Source: SKLM01 sp964390305 (GTDB lineage: Bacteria; Chloroflexota; Anaerolineae; B4-G1). From it: a DNA stretch of 11,432 bases. The position numbers were made by a program, and so were the translations under genes. This document shows, one piece after another, positions 1 to 6,202 of this stretch; within the stretch, counting starts at the first letter, position 1, and each line of letters begins with the position of its first letter. Below the pieces are notes generated by a model. That model did no database searches. It saw only the letters and a list, made by a program, of their open reading frames with translations, and was not told the DNA's origin. The stretch covers positions 1 to 11,432 of the forward strand of contig CAYMHT010000086.1 of the NCBI GenBank assembly GCA_964390305.1. Reading direction: 5' to 3'.

Positions 1-1
1 G

Positions 2-1615
2 CTGCCTTTCTTCAAGCAGCTGATGTCCGAAGGGACGTACGGCAGACTCAAGTGCATCCCGCCGGTGTTCAGCCCTGTCGAGTGGACGTCCATATTGACG
101 GGGACAAATCCAGGTAAGCACGGCATCTTCGGTTTCGAGATGGTGCTCGATGGCACGAGACAGATCAAGGTGCTGAATCGCGAGGACAGAAAGGGAAGCG
201 CCTTCTACGAGATCCTCGCCGAGGCTGGCCAGCGCGTTGGCGTGATCAACATGGTGATGATCTATCCGGCGACCGAGATCAACGGCTTCGTCATCGCCGG
301 CATGGAGACGCCCGATCTCGACTCGCCCGGGATCTCCTACCCGCCGGGCCTGATAGAGGAGTTGCGATCGATCGGCTGCGACTATCAGATCAGCCCTGGA
401 GTCGCCGGTCTCATGATGGACGGGAAGGTGAAACAAGCGATTGCCGCGCTCGATCAGGCGGCCGACGCAAGGTACAGGGCGACGGAGTACCTGACAGAGA
501 AGTACGACTGTGACCTGATGGTGGTGCTGTTCTCGGAGATCGATAATTGCGCGCATTATTTCTGGAACTTGCATGACAAGCTCCATCCGGCGTATGACGC
601 GGAGGAGGCAGAGCGGTTTGGCGACGTCCTGCTGAGCATGTACCAGAAACACGAGGCGATCGTGCGGGATCTGATGGGCACGTACCCCGATGCGACGTTC
701 GTCATCTGTTCGGACCACGGCACAGGTTTCAACTACGAAGCTCGCTATTATCTCAAAGAGCTGTTCACGAGACTCGGTTGGTATTCCGCCGCCGACGCCG
801 CCCCAGGGTACGCCCACCCGAGAAGCCTGCTCGTCCACGCTGTGAGCAAGGCGTACTGGTTCATCTTCAGGAAATTCCCGAAGCGGTACAAGCAGAAGCT
901 AGCCAGGTTGGTCCCGGGGCTGAGGAGCCGGGTGGAGTCGGTGGTATCGAACGTGGACTGGGACCGGACCAGGCTGTGGTCGAACGACTGCTTCTTCTCC
1001 ATCGTGATCAACAGAGCGAACCGGGCAGGGGAACCCCTCTTCTCCTCAGAGGAGGCATATAGCAGCTTCCGAGACACGATCATCGAGAAGCTACAGGCGC
1101 TCGAGGAGGTGGGAACGGGCAGGCGCCTGGTGAAGGCGGTTCACACCAGGGAGGATCTCTACGTCGGGGATTACGTCGACGATGCGCCCGACCTGTTGAT
1201 CGAGTGGGAGGACGTGAGGGTCAGGAACGGGATACGGTGCGGTGAGATCGTCATCCGCCCGGACGAGGTCGAGAAGAATCAGATCCAGGAGATACTCAGC
1301 GGGGAGCACCGACCCTACGGGATCCTGCTGATGAAGGGAGACATGATCCGCAGAGACCACGGAATCCCCGACGCCAGCATCCTGGATATCGCCCCGACCG
1401 TTCTCTATCTCACCGGACAGCCGATCCCGCGGACGATGGACGGAAGGGTGCTTTCGGAGGCGTTTTGCGAATCCTTCAGAGCCGAGAACCCCGTATCGTA
1501 TACGGGTGAACCCTTACAGACGGAGCTCGTGGAAGGCGAGGAGAGATCCTCCTATTCGATCGACGACGCGATGGAGGTCAGGGAGAGGCTGAGAAGCCTC
1601 GGGTATATCGAGTAG
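2..1615 (+). CDS. Alkaline-phosphatase-superfamily phosphodiesterase / nucleotide pyrophosphatase, 5'-truncated
   Basis: The reading frame is open from base 2 (LPFFKQLMSEG...), and the first in-frame ATG at 23 lies inside a conserved segment. The true start is therefore upstream of the window. Residue numbers below count from that ATG. The segment VFSPVEWTS followed by LTGTNPGKHGIFGF (residues 15-37) is the nucleophile loop of type I phosphodiesterases; Ser17 is the likeliest nucleophile by family alignment (inference). Metal ligands are visible as D174/H178 in EIDNCAH, D231/H232 in SDHG, and H429 in GEHRPYG. The C-terminus (DIAPTVLYLTGQPIP, then RERLRSLGYIE) is typical of the family. No signal peptide can be judged because the N-terminus is missing. 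Relatives hydrolyse phosphodiester or phosphate-ester bonds; the substrate cannot be read from sequence. It is followed after 67 nt by polysaccharide genes, so a role in surface-glycan or lipid-linked precursor metabolism is plausible but unproven. Confidence 0.9.
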   Translation: MPFFKQLMSEGTYGRLKCIPPVFSPVEWTSILTGTNPGKHGIFGFEMVLDGTRQIKVLNREDRKGSAFYEILAEAGQRVGVINMVMIYPATEINGFVIAGMETPDLDSPGISYPPGLIEELRSIGCDYQISPGVAGLMMDGKVKQAIAALDQAADARYRATEYLTEKYDCDLMVVLFSEIDNCAHYFWNLHDKLHPAYDAEEAERFGDVLLSMYQKHEAIVRDLMGTYPDATFVICSDHGTGFNYEARYYLKELFTRLGWYSAADAAPGYAHPRSLLVHAVSKAYWFIFRKFPKRYKQKLARLVPGLRSRVESVVSNVDWDRTRLWSNDCFFSIVINRANRAGEPLFSSEEAYSSFRDTIIEKLQALEEVGTGRRLVKAVHTREDLYVGDYVDDAPDLLIEWEDVRVRNGIRCGEIVIRPDEVEKNQIQEILSGEHRPYGILLMKGDMIRRDHGIPDASILDIAPTVLYLTGQPIPRTMDGRVLSEAFCESFRAENPVSYTGEPLQTELVEGEERSSYSIDDAMEVRERLRSLGYIE

Positions 1616-1670
1616 AGACCCTGTGGGCGGTCGGCTCTCTGGCGGGTCAGGGGCGAGAGTCTCAGACGAG

Positions 1671-1676
1671 AAGGAG
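1671..1676 (+). promoter_or_regulatory. Shine-Dalgarno site for the WbqC-like gene
   Basis: AAGGAG lies 6 nt upstream of the GTG at 1683. It fixes a GTG rather than ATG start; the conserved N-terminal motif of the family begins five residues later. Confidence 0.8.
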
Positions 1677-1682
1677 TGAGCG

Positions 1683-2375
1683 GTGATTGTCACCATCCAT
1701 CAGCCGGAGCACCTGCCGTGGCTGGGTTTCATCGACAAGATGAGACAGGCCGACGTGTTTGTGCTGCTGGACACCACCCAGTTCGCGAAGGACGACTTCC
1801 AGAACCGCAACCGGATAAAGACGCGAAACGGTCCGACCTGGCTCACGGTTCCGGTCTTCAAGAAGGGGCGGTCTGAGCAGTTGATTGCGGACGCCGAGAT
1901 ATGCAATGGCCGGAACTGGCGAAACCGTTGCTGGAGCCTGATCGTCCAGAGCTACAGCGACGCTCCCTACTTCGAAGCGTACGCGCCGTTCTTCGAGGAT
2001 CTATACGCACAGGAGTGGACTGAGCTGGCCAGGCTGAACGAAGTCATCATTCGATACTTGAAGGATCAGTTTGAGCTGGGGACAGAACTGGTCAAGGCGT
2101 CGGACCTTGGGGTCTACGAGAAGGGGCCCACGGCGGTCAACCTGACCATCGCAGAGATGGTGGGGGCGAACATCTACCTATCGGGGAAGTACGGCACGGA
2201 CTATCTGGATGAAGGTCAGTTCGCGGAGCGGGGGATTGAGGTGCGCTATCAGAACTTCCACCACCCCGTATATCCGCAGTTGTGGGGCGACTTCGTGCCC
2301 CGGATGTCCTCCATCGATCTGCTTTTCAACTGCGGGAAGCAGAGTGTGGAGGCGATCGAGCGGGACAACCCGTGA
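1683..2375 (+). CDS. WbqC-family protein
   Basis: This 230-residue protein is close to the usual length of the WbqC family. The start is GTG, supported by AAGGAG 6 nt upstream and by the immediate family signature IHQPEHLPWLGF (residues 5-16). Other family motifs follow in order: NRNRIKT, IYLSGKYGTDYLD, and near the C-terminus FHHPVYPQLWGDFVPRMSS followed by IDLLFNCG. No signal peptide or membrane segment is seen, so it is probably cytoplasmic. WbqC-like genes are known from O-antigen and other polysaccharide loci, where they are thought to help make or modify unusual sugars. A precise reaction is not something I can name from sequence. It sits 14 nt before the deacetylase gene and is probably co-transcribed with it. 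Confidence 0.9.
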   Translation: MIVTIHQPEHLPWLGFIDKMRQADVFVLLDTTQFAKDDFQNRNRIKTRNGPTWLTVPVFKKGRSEQLIADAEICNGRNWRNRCWSLIVQSYSDAPYFEAYAPFFEDLYAQEWTELARLNEVIIRYLKDQFELGTELVKASDLGVYEKGPTAVNLTIAEMVGANIYLSGKYGTDYLDEGQFAERGIEVRYQNFHHPVYPQLWGDFVPRMSSIDLLFNCGKQSVEAIERDNP

Positions 2376-2389
2376 GGTGGCGGTAACGC

Positions 2390-3409
2390 ATGGGCACAGC
2401 TAGAGCTGGAGAGGGACTCGCCTTGAACTGTCCGTACGCGATCGAGCCCCTGTCACTGGAGACTCCCGGGAGGCCGGTCGTGAACGCGCTGACGGTCGAC
2501 GTGGAGGACTGGTATCAGTCCACCTACGACCTGGAGGCGCCGATCTCCGGTCGCGTGGTGGGCAACACACGGGCGCTGCTGCGACTCTTGGACGAAAGCA
2601 ACGTGCGGGCGACGTTCTTCGTGCTGGGGCTGGTATGCGAGAAGTACCCACACCTGATCGCGGAGATCCAGTCGACAGGGCACGAGCTGGCGACGCACGG
2701 GTACTCGCACCGACCTCTGACCGGTATGTCGCGAGCGGATTTCACGGAGGACCTCCAGCGGTCTCTCGATCTGATCCAGGATGTGACGGGAGAGCCCGTA
2801 TACGGGTACCGGGCGCCAGACTTCTCGATCGATGCGCATACCCTGTGGGCGCTGGAGGTGCTGGTGCAGCAGGGGATGCGGTACGATTCGAGCATCTTCC
2901 CGGTCCGAAACTCGCGGTACGGCATACAGGGTTGGTACCGGTTTCCCCATCGGATCGAGATCGACGAGCAGAGCGCCATTATCGAGTTCCCTCTGTCGAC
3001 GTTGAGCCCCAACGGGCACGCGGTTCCCTTCGTCGGCGGCGGCTACTCACGCCTGCTGCCCGGGTGGCTGATCGAACTGGGCATTCGCAGACTGAACCAG
3101 GCCGGTCACTCCGCCATCGTATACCTCCACCCTTATGAGATGGACACGCAGGAGATGACGGAGTTGAGAGGTGAAATCCCACTGAGGACGCGGCTGTCCC
3201 AGGGGTTCAACCGCAGAGCTATCCCGTCCCGTATGCGACGGCTGTTCCGCACGCTGGAGTTCTCAACCGTTCGAGAGGTACTCGGATTGGAGCGGTGGAG
3301 CCTGCGATGGGGCGGAATGGGGAGGCACCATGAACGTGGAGAACTACCGGAGATTCCTGGAGTCCATCGGTCACCGGGTCATCACCAGCTCCAGCGGCCA
3401 TTGGTTTGA
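2390..3409 (+). CDS. NodB-type polysaccharide deacetylase (DUF3473 / XrtA-associated kind)
   Basis: This is a probable metal-dependent deacetylase of N- or O-acetylated polysaccharide. Motif 1 is TVDVEDWYQ (D37, D40), motif 2 is HGYSH (H103, H107), motif 3 is the YRAPDFSI loop (R141, D144), and the late motif is YLHPYEMD (H247). YDSSIFPVRNSRYGI and the HP-x-E-x-D motif are typical of the DUF3473-containing subgroup found in exopolysaccharide loci. There is no signal peptide. The ATG at 2390 has a GAGGTG site about 10 nt upstream. However, GTG 2480 (giving MNALTVDVEDW) has GGGAGG 6 nt upstream and begins exactly where family members usually begin, so it is a serious alternative start. The C-terminus is odd: beyond about residue 310 the frame runs into the next gene for 80 nt, giving a low-complexity His/Pro tail that looks like read-through past a lost stop codon. 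Confidence 0.9.
   Translation: MGTARAGEGLALNCPYAIEPLSLETPGRPVVNALTVDVEDWYQSTYDLEAPISGRVVGNTRALLRLLDESNVRATFFVLGLVCEKYPHLIAEIQSTGHELATHGYSHRPLTGMSRADFTEDLQRSLDLIQDVTGEPVYGYRAPDFSIDAHTLWALEVLVQQGMRYDSSIFPVRNSRYGIQGWYRFPHRIEIDEQSAIIEFPLSTLSPNGHAVPFVGGGYSRLLPGWLIELGIRRLNQAGHSAIVYLHPYEMDTQEMTELRGEIPLRTRLSQGFNRRAIPSRMRRLFRTLEFSTVREVLGLERWSLRWGGMGRHHERGELPEIPGVHRSPGHHQLQRPLV
2468..2473 (+). promoter_or_regulatory. Candidate Shine-Dalgarno for an internal GTG start of the deacetylase
   Basis: GGGAGG is 6 nt upstream of the in-frame GTG at 2480. The four best-supported starts of the window (1683, 3330, 4255, 6203) all have a similarly strong purine site, so this one may mark the real start. The competing site for ATG 2390 is GAGGTG at 2374-2379. 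Confidence 0.45.
3321..3325 (+). promoter_or_regulatory. Shine-Dalgarno site for the FemAB-like gene
   Basis: GGAGG lies 4 nt before ATG 3330 and inside the deacetylase coding frame. It supports a genuine start within the preceding gene, so the 80-nt overlap is not a mis-called start. Confidence 0.75.
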
Positions 3410-4262
3410 AATCAGCCGATGGTTCTACGAGCGCATCCCCCCTGTGGAGCTCACCACCCACGAAAGGGAGGAGCTCAACCCGCTCTTTCGGCAGCGCCTG
3501 GTCATCGGCTTGAAGTACTGTGCGCCGCCCAGCTCCGTGGGCAAACGGAGCTGGATCTACGTCTGTCGGGACAACGCGTATGATATGAAGAGCGTACACC
3601 CCAAGATGCGGAACAAAGTCCGACAGGGACTGGAAAACTGCACCGTGCGACCCGTCACGTTCGAGTACCTCCACCGCCACGGCATGGAGCTGAACCGAGA
3701 TACACTGGGGCGACAGAATCGCCGAGACCCGACGTTCACCGAGCCCGCCCGTTGGGCGCGCCTATGCCAGGCCGGCCAGGAGATCGAAGGCGCCATCGCC
3801 TGGGGGGCCCTGGTCGACGGCCAACTCGCGGCCTATCTGATCGCCTTCGTCATCGACAGCTGGAGCAACATCCTCTATCAGATGTCCCGCACCGATCTGC
3901 TCGACTCCAAGGCGAATAACGCGCTGGCCTTCGTCGCCACCAGGGAGATGATGCGATCGGCGGAGATTCAGGCGGTCTCCTACGGACATGCCTCCATCCG
4001 TGGGCTGCCGGGCTTGGAGGAATACAAAGTGAGACTCGGGTACGAGAGATCGCCGATGCGGTACGTGGTGTTGTTGCACCCGCTGATCCGGTTTCTCCTG
4101 CTCAATCGCGCCGGCGACGCGCTACTCAGTCGTCTCGAGCAACGGGTTCCTGAACACGACGTTATGAGACGGGTTGCGGGCATCGTGGATATCGCCCAGG
4201 AGTCGGCGGACGGAGAATTTAAGGGTCGGAGAATGACCGAAGGGAGAGTCGGCGATGCTTAA
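3330..4262 (+). CDS. FemAB/GNAT-fold acyltransferase-like protein
   Basis: This 310-residue protein has no signal peptide. The central segment HPKMRNKVRQGLENC (about residues 90-104) resembles the basic helix of FemA/FemB-like aminoacyl- or acyltransferases. It is followed by a GNAT-like core: WGALVDGQLAAYLIAF, then SNILYQMSRTDLLDSKANNAL, then IRGLPGLEEYKVRLGYE. The last block matches the usual 'GLxxFKxxLGF' end of the acceptor domain. The likely role is transfer of an acyl or aminoacyl group to a sugar or glycan precursor in the cytoplasm; the donor and acceptor are unknown. A FemAB-like gene beside a DUF3473 deacetylase, a sugar transferase and a Wzz protein is also the arrangement in exosortase-type EPS loci. 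The start is fixed by GGAGG at 3321-3325. Its stop overlaps the next ATG by 8 nt (ATGCTTAA), implying translational coupling. Assignment is from motifs only. Confidence 0.75.
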   Translation: MNVENYRRFLESIGHRVITSSSGHWFEISRWFYERIPPVELTTHEREELNPLFRQRLVIGLKYCAPPSSVGKRSWIYVCRDNAYDMKSVHPKMRNKVRQGLENCTVRPVTFEYLHRHGMELNRDTLGRQNRRDPTFTEPARWARLCQAGQEIEGAIAWGALVDGQLAAYLIAFVIDSWSNILYQMSRTDLLDSKANNALAFVATREMMRSAEIQAVSYGHASIRGLPGLEEYKVRLGYERSPMRYVVLLHPLIRFLLLNRAGDALLSRLEQRVPEHDVMRRVAGIVDIAQESADGEFKGRRMTEGRVGDA

Positions 4263-6117
4263 GAGAGCGCTGGATGTAACGATCGCCGTACTCGGTCTGA
4301 TCCTTCTGAGCCCTCTACTGGTGGTGATGGCGATCCTCGTCCGACTCGACTCGCGCGGCCCGATCTTCTACCGCGCCCCGCGGGTCGGCAAGGATGGGAT
4401 GCCGTTCCGCATGTTCAAGTTCCGAACGATGGTGACCGATGCGGAGAGCATCGGGCCGGCCATCACCCTTGGCCAGGACCCGCGGATCACCCGACTCGGC
4501 GGTCACCTGCGCAAGAGCCGTCTGGACGAGATTCCCCAGTTGCTCAACGTCCTTCAGGGTCAGATGAGCATGGTGGGTCCCAGGCCCGAGGCGCCCTACT
4601 ACGTGGAGATGTATTCGCCCGAGCAACGAAAGGTGCTGGCCGCGAAACCGGGCATGACCGGTCCCGCTCAGATCGCCTTCCGGCACGAGGAGGAGGATCT
4701 TGCGGATCCAGAGACGTTGGACGAGCAGTACATGACCGTCATCCTGCCGCCAAAACTGGCCATGGATCTGGCCTACATAGAGCACCCTTCCGTCGTCATG
4801 GACTTGAAGCTGCTGTTCCACACCGCGTGGGTGCTGCTGGCAGACCGCCTGGGTCCCCTGTCCCGGGATGTCGTCACCCGCGTATCGGCGGCGGCATCGC
4901 GCGCACGCAGGGCGTGGAAACGCGTGATGGCGGAGCGAGTGCGAGCGCTACCTAAAGCGGTGGCGTCCCGCGTGTCGAACGGTGCATCGTGGGCACGGTC
5001 GACCTGGAGACGTAAGATCGCGGACCCGGTGCGAGCGCTACCTGAAGCCGTGGCGTCCCGCGTGTCGAATGGTGCCTCGCGGGCACGGTCGACCTGGAGA
5101 CGTAAGATCGCGGACCCGGTGCGAGCGCTACCTAGAGCCGTGGCGTCCCGCGTGTCGAATGGTGCGTCGCGCGCAGGCCTAGCCTGGAGAGGTACGACCA
5201 TGGAGCTACATGAGATCATAGCCGTCCTGAGGCGGCGTTTCTGGCTGTTGATCGCGGGGGCCGGCCTCGCCGTATTGGGCAGCTACCTGGCATTTCGTCT
5301 GCTCACCCCCTGGCCCCGGTACGAGGCCTCGGTGACCGCGATCCTGGGGAACGCCAGCCTGAACGCAGACTGGGCTTCCCTCCAGGCGAACAGGGAATTG
5401 GCGACCACGTACGTCGACTGGGCCACGCGAAGGCCTGTCCTCCAGGGCGTCATCGAGGCCTTGAGCCTGCCTATGTCGGCTGAGGAGCTGCGAGGGCGGA
5501 TCAACGCCCGCGTGGTGGGCAACACGCAGATGATCGAGATCTCCGCCACGTCCCCCGGACGGTATCAGGCAGCAGCGATCGCCAATGAGGTCGTGCGGCA
5601 GCTCGAGAGGGAGATCAGGGGCACAGTGGCGGATGAGAACGATCTATCCTCTCCCTCCGGGGAGGACGTCACACAGCTGGAGGAACGCATTGCCAGCACC
5701 GAAGCCGAGTTGATCAGCCTGACCGATCTGTTGATGGAGACCGACTCCCTGGAGGAGGCCGACCTGTTGACCAGACGGATCACTGTGCTGCAATCGAACC
5801 TGGCCATGTGGCAGGAACAGCATACGGAGATCATGGCTCAGCTGGCCAACCGTCCGACAATCCGGCTCATCGTGGTGGAGGAGGCCCAGGCGCCCCTTCA
5901 GGCGGCGAACCCTCTCCTGAACATCCTGGTCGCCGGGGTGGCCGGGCTGGCGGCCGCGATGGGTGCGATATTGCTCCACGAAACCCGACACCGTTCCGAC
6001 AGTCTACCTGCCTCCGACGACGTGCAGGCGTCCTATGCGTGGTTCAGCAATGCACTGGAAGGTATTGAGGATAGACCTGTCCCAGCTGGAGTGGAGGGAG
6101 ATCGCAGTGAGACTTGA
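4255..6117 (+). CDS. Sugar-phosphate transferase fused to a Wzz-type chain-length regulator
   Basis: This 620-residue, two-part membrane protein starts at ATG 4255 with AGGGAG 8 nt upstream. Residues 1-200 are a bacterial sugar transferase (polyprenyl-phosphate sugar-1-phosphate transferase). It has a membrane helix at about 7-28, FKFRTM at 54-59, the catalytic R-x-DE-x-P motif at 89-94, VGPRPE at 107-112, and PGMTGPAQIAFR. It should load the first sugar onto the lipid carrier. Residues 206-318 are a basic linker of about four 30-residue repeats. From Met316 (MELHEIIAVLRRRFW) the sequence is a Wzz-like protein, with TM1 about 329-350, a coiled coil about 470-532 and TM2 about 553-576 preceded by the Pro-containing EAQAPLQAANP segment. 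It lacks a tyrosine-kinase domain. Both ends that meet at the linker are normally cytoplasmic, so the fusion is topologically sensible. An internal start at 5200 has its own Shine-Dalgarno, so the Wzz half may also be made alone (305 residues). Confidence 0.92.
   Translation: MLKRALDVTIAVLGLILLSPLLVVMAILVRLDSRGPIFYRAPRVGKDGMPFRMFKFRTMVTDAESIGPAITLGQDPRITRLGGHLRKSRLDEIPQLLNVLQGQMSMVGPRPEAPYYVEMYSPEQRKVLAAKPGMTGPAQIAFRHEEEDLADPETLDEQYMTVILPPKLAMDLAYIEHPSVVMDLKLLFHTAWVLLADRLGPLSRDVVTRVSAAASRARRAWKRVMAERVRALPKAVASRVSNGASWARSTWRRKIADPVRALPEAVASRVSNGASRARSTWRRKIADPVRALPRAVASRVSNGASRAGLAWRGTTMELHEIIAVLRRRFWLLIAGAGLAVLGSYLAFRLLTPWPRYEASVTAILGNASLNADWASLQANRELATTYVDWATRRPVLQGVIEALSLPMSAEELRGRINARVVGNTQMIEISATSPGRYQAAAIANEVVRQLEREIRGTVADENDLSSPSGEDVTQLEERIASTEAELISLTDLLMETDSLEEADLLTRRITVLQSNLAMWQEQHTEIMAQLANRPTIRLIVVEEAQAPLQAANPLLNILVAGVAGLAAAMGAILLHETRHRSDSLPASDDVQASYAWFSNALEGIEDRPVPAGVEGDRSET
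4870..5208 (+). repeat. Tandem 90-bp (30-residue) repeat in the fusion linker
   Basis: Three units of exactly 90 bp start at 4939, 5029 and 5119 with GTGCGAGCGCTACCT. Units 1 and 2 differ at only about five positions by eye. Unit 3 is nearly identical for its first half and then diverges into the start of the Wzz domain. A more diverged partial unit precedes them from about 4870 (RVSAAASRARRAWKR). The encoded consensus is VASRVSNGASRARSTW followed by RRKIADPVRALPEA, strongly basic and probably helical. Confidence 0.93.
5186..5192 (+). promoter_or_regulatory. Internal Shine-Dalgarno for a possible separate Wzz start
   Basis: GGAGAGG is 7 nt upstream of the in-frame ATG at 5200 (Met316). The Met opens a sequence that looks exactly like a normal Wzz N-terminus (cytoplasmic ELHEIIAVLRRR, then TM1). 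In the two upstream repeat units the matching bases read GGAGACG with no ATG behind them, so this combination occurs only at the domain junction. Confidence 0.55.
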
Positions 6118-6127
6118 AGAGAGATAG
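6107..6127 (+). other. Minimal ORF (MRLEER) between the Wzz fusion and the Kelch protein
   Basis: GTG at 6107 has GGAGGGAG at 6093-6100, 6 nt upstream, and reads six codons to TAG at 6125. It overlaps the end of the fusion gene by 11 nt. It looks like a well-initiated gene start that stops at once: either a tiny leader or the stub of a deleted gene. The rest of the gap (6128-6202) shows no clear promoter or terminator. Confidence 0.25.
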
Positions 6128-6190
6128 GAAGAGGTGAAGGACGGTGATCTGTTCTTATCCCGATGGCTGCTCGGCATGCATGTAGAACAA

Positions 6191-6196
6191 GGGAGG
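6191..6196 (+). promoter_or_regulatory. Shine-Dalgarno deciding the start of the Kelch/Ig-like protein
   Basis: GGGAGG is 6 nt before ATG 6203, which opens a clean signal peptide. This favours 6203 over the upstream in-frame GTG at 6134, which would put 23 extra residues in front of the signal sequence. Confidence 0.8.
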
Positions 6197-6202
6197 ACAA
6201 TC

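Noticed and set aside
1616..1682. Possible terminator or promoter in the 67-nt gap before the WbqC-like gene.
   Set aside because: No convincing stem with a T-run and no clear -35/-10 pair; only the ribosome site is supported.
2795..2806. Perfect 12-bp palindrome CCCGTATACGGG, with a related CCCGTA...TACGGG at 1490-1506.
   Set aside because: Both lie inside coding sequence in unrelated genes, and two weak instances do not establish a binding site.
2453..3182. Several long open frames on both strands inside the deacetylase gene.
   Set aside because: They are overlapping frames of a strongly supported gene; none shows a motif or a ribosome site.
4870..5208. The 90-bp tandem repeats as a CRISPR array.
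   Set aside because: The repeats are contiguous and in frame, without unique spacers, and encode a continuous linker.
2551..5526. Shared stretch CGCGTGGTGGGCAACAC in the deacetylase (near 2552) and in the Wzz part (near 5510), both coding RVVGNT.
   Set aside because: The flanking sequence is unrelated and the codons are those favoured in this DNA; coincidence is the simpler explanation.
6134..6202. Upstream in-frame GTG start at 6134 for the Kelch protein.
   Set aside because: It would place 23 residues before the signal peptide; ATG 6203 has GGGAGG at 6 nt and starts the signal sequence directly.
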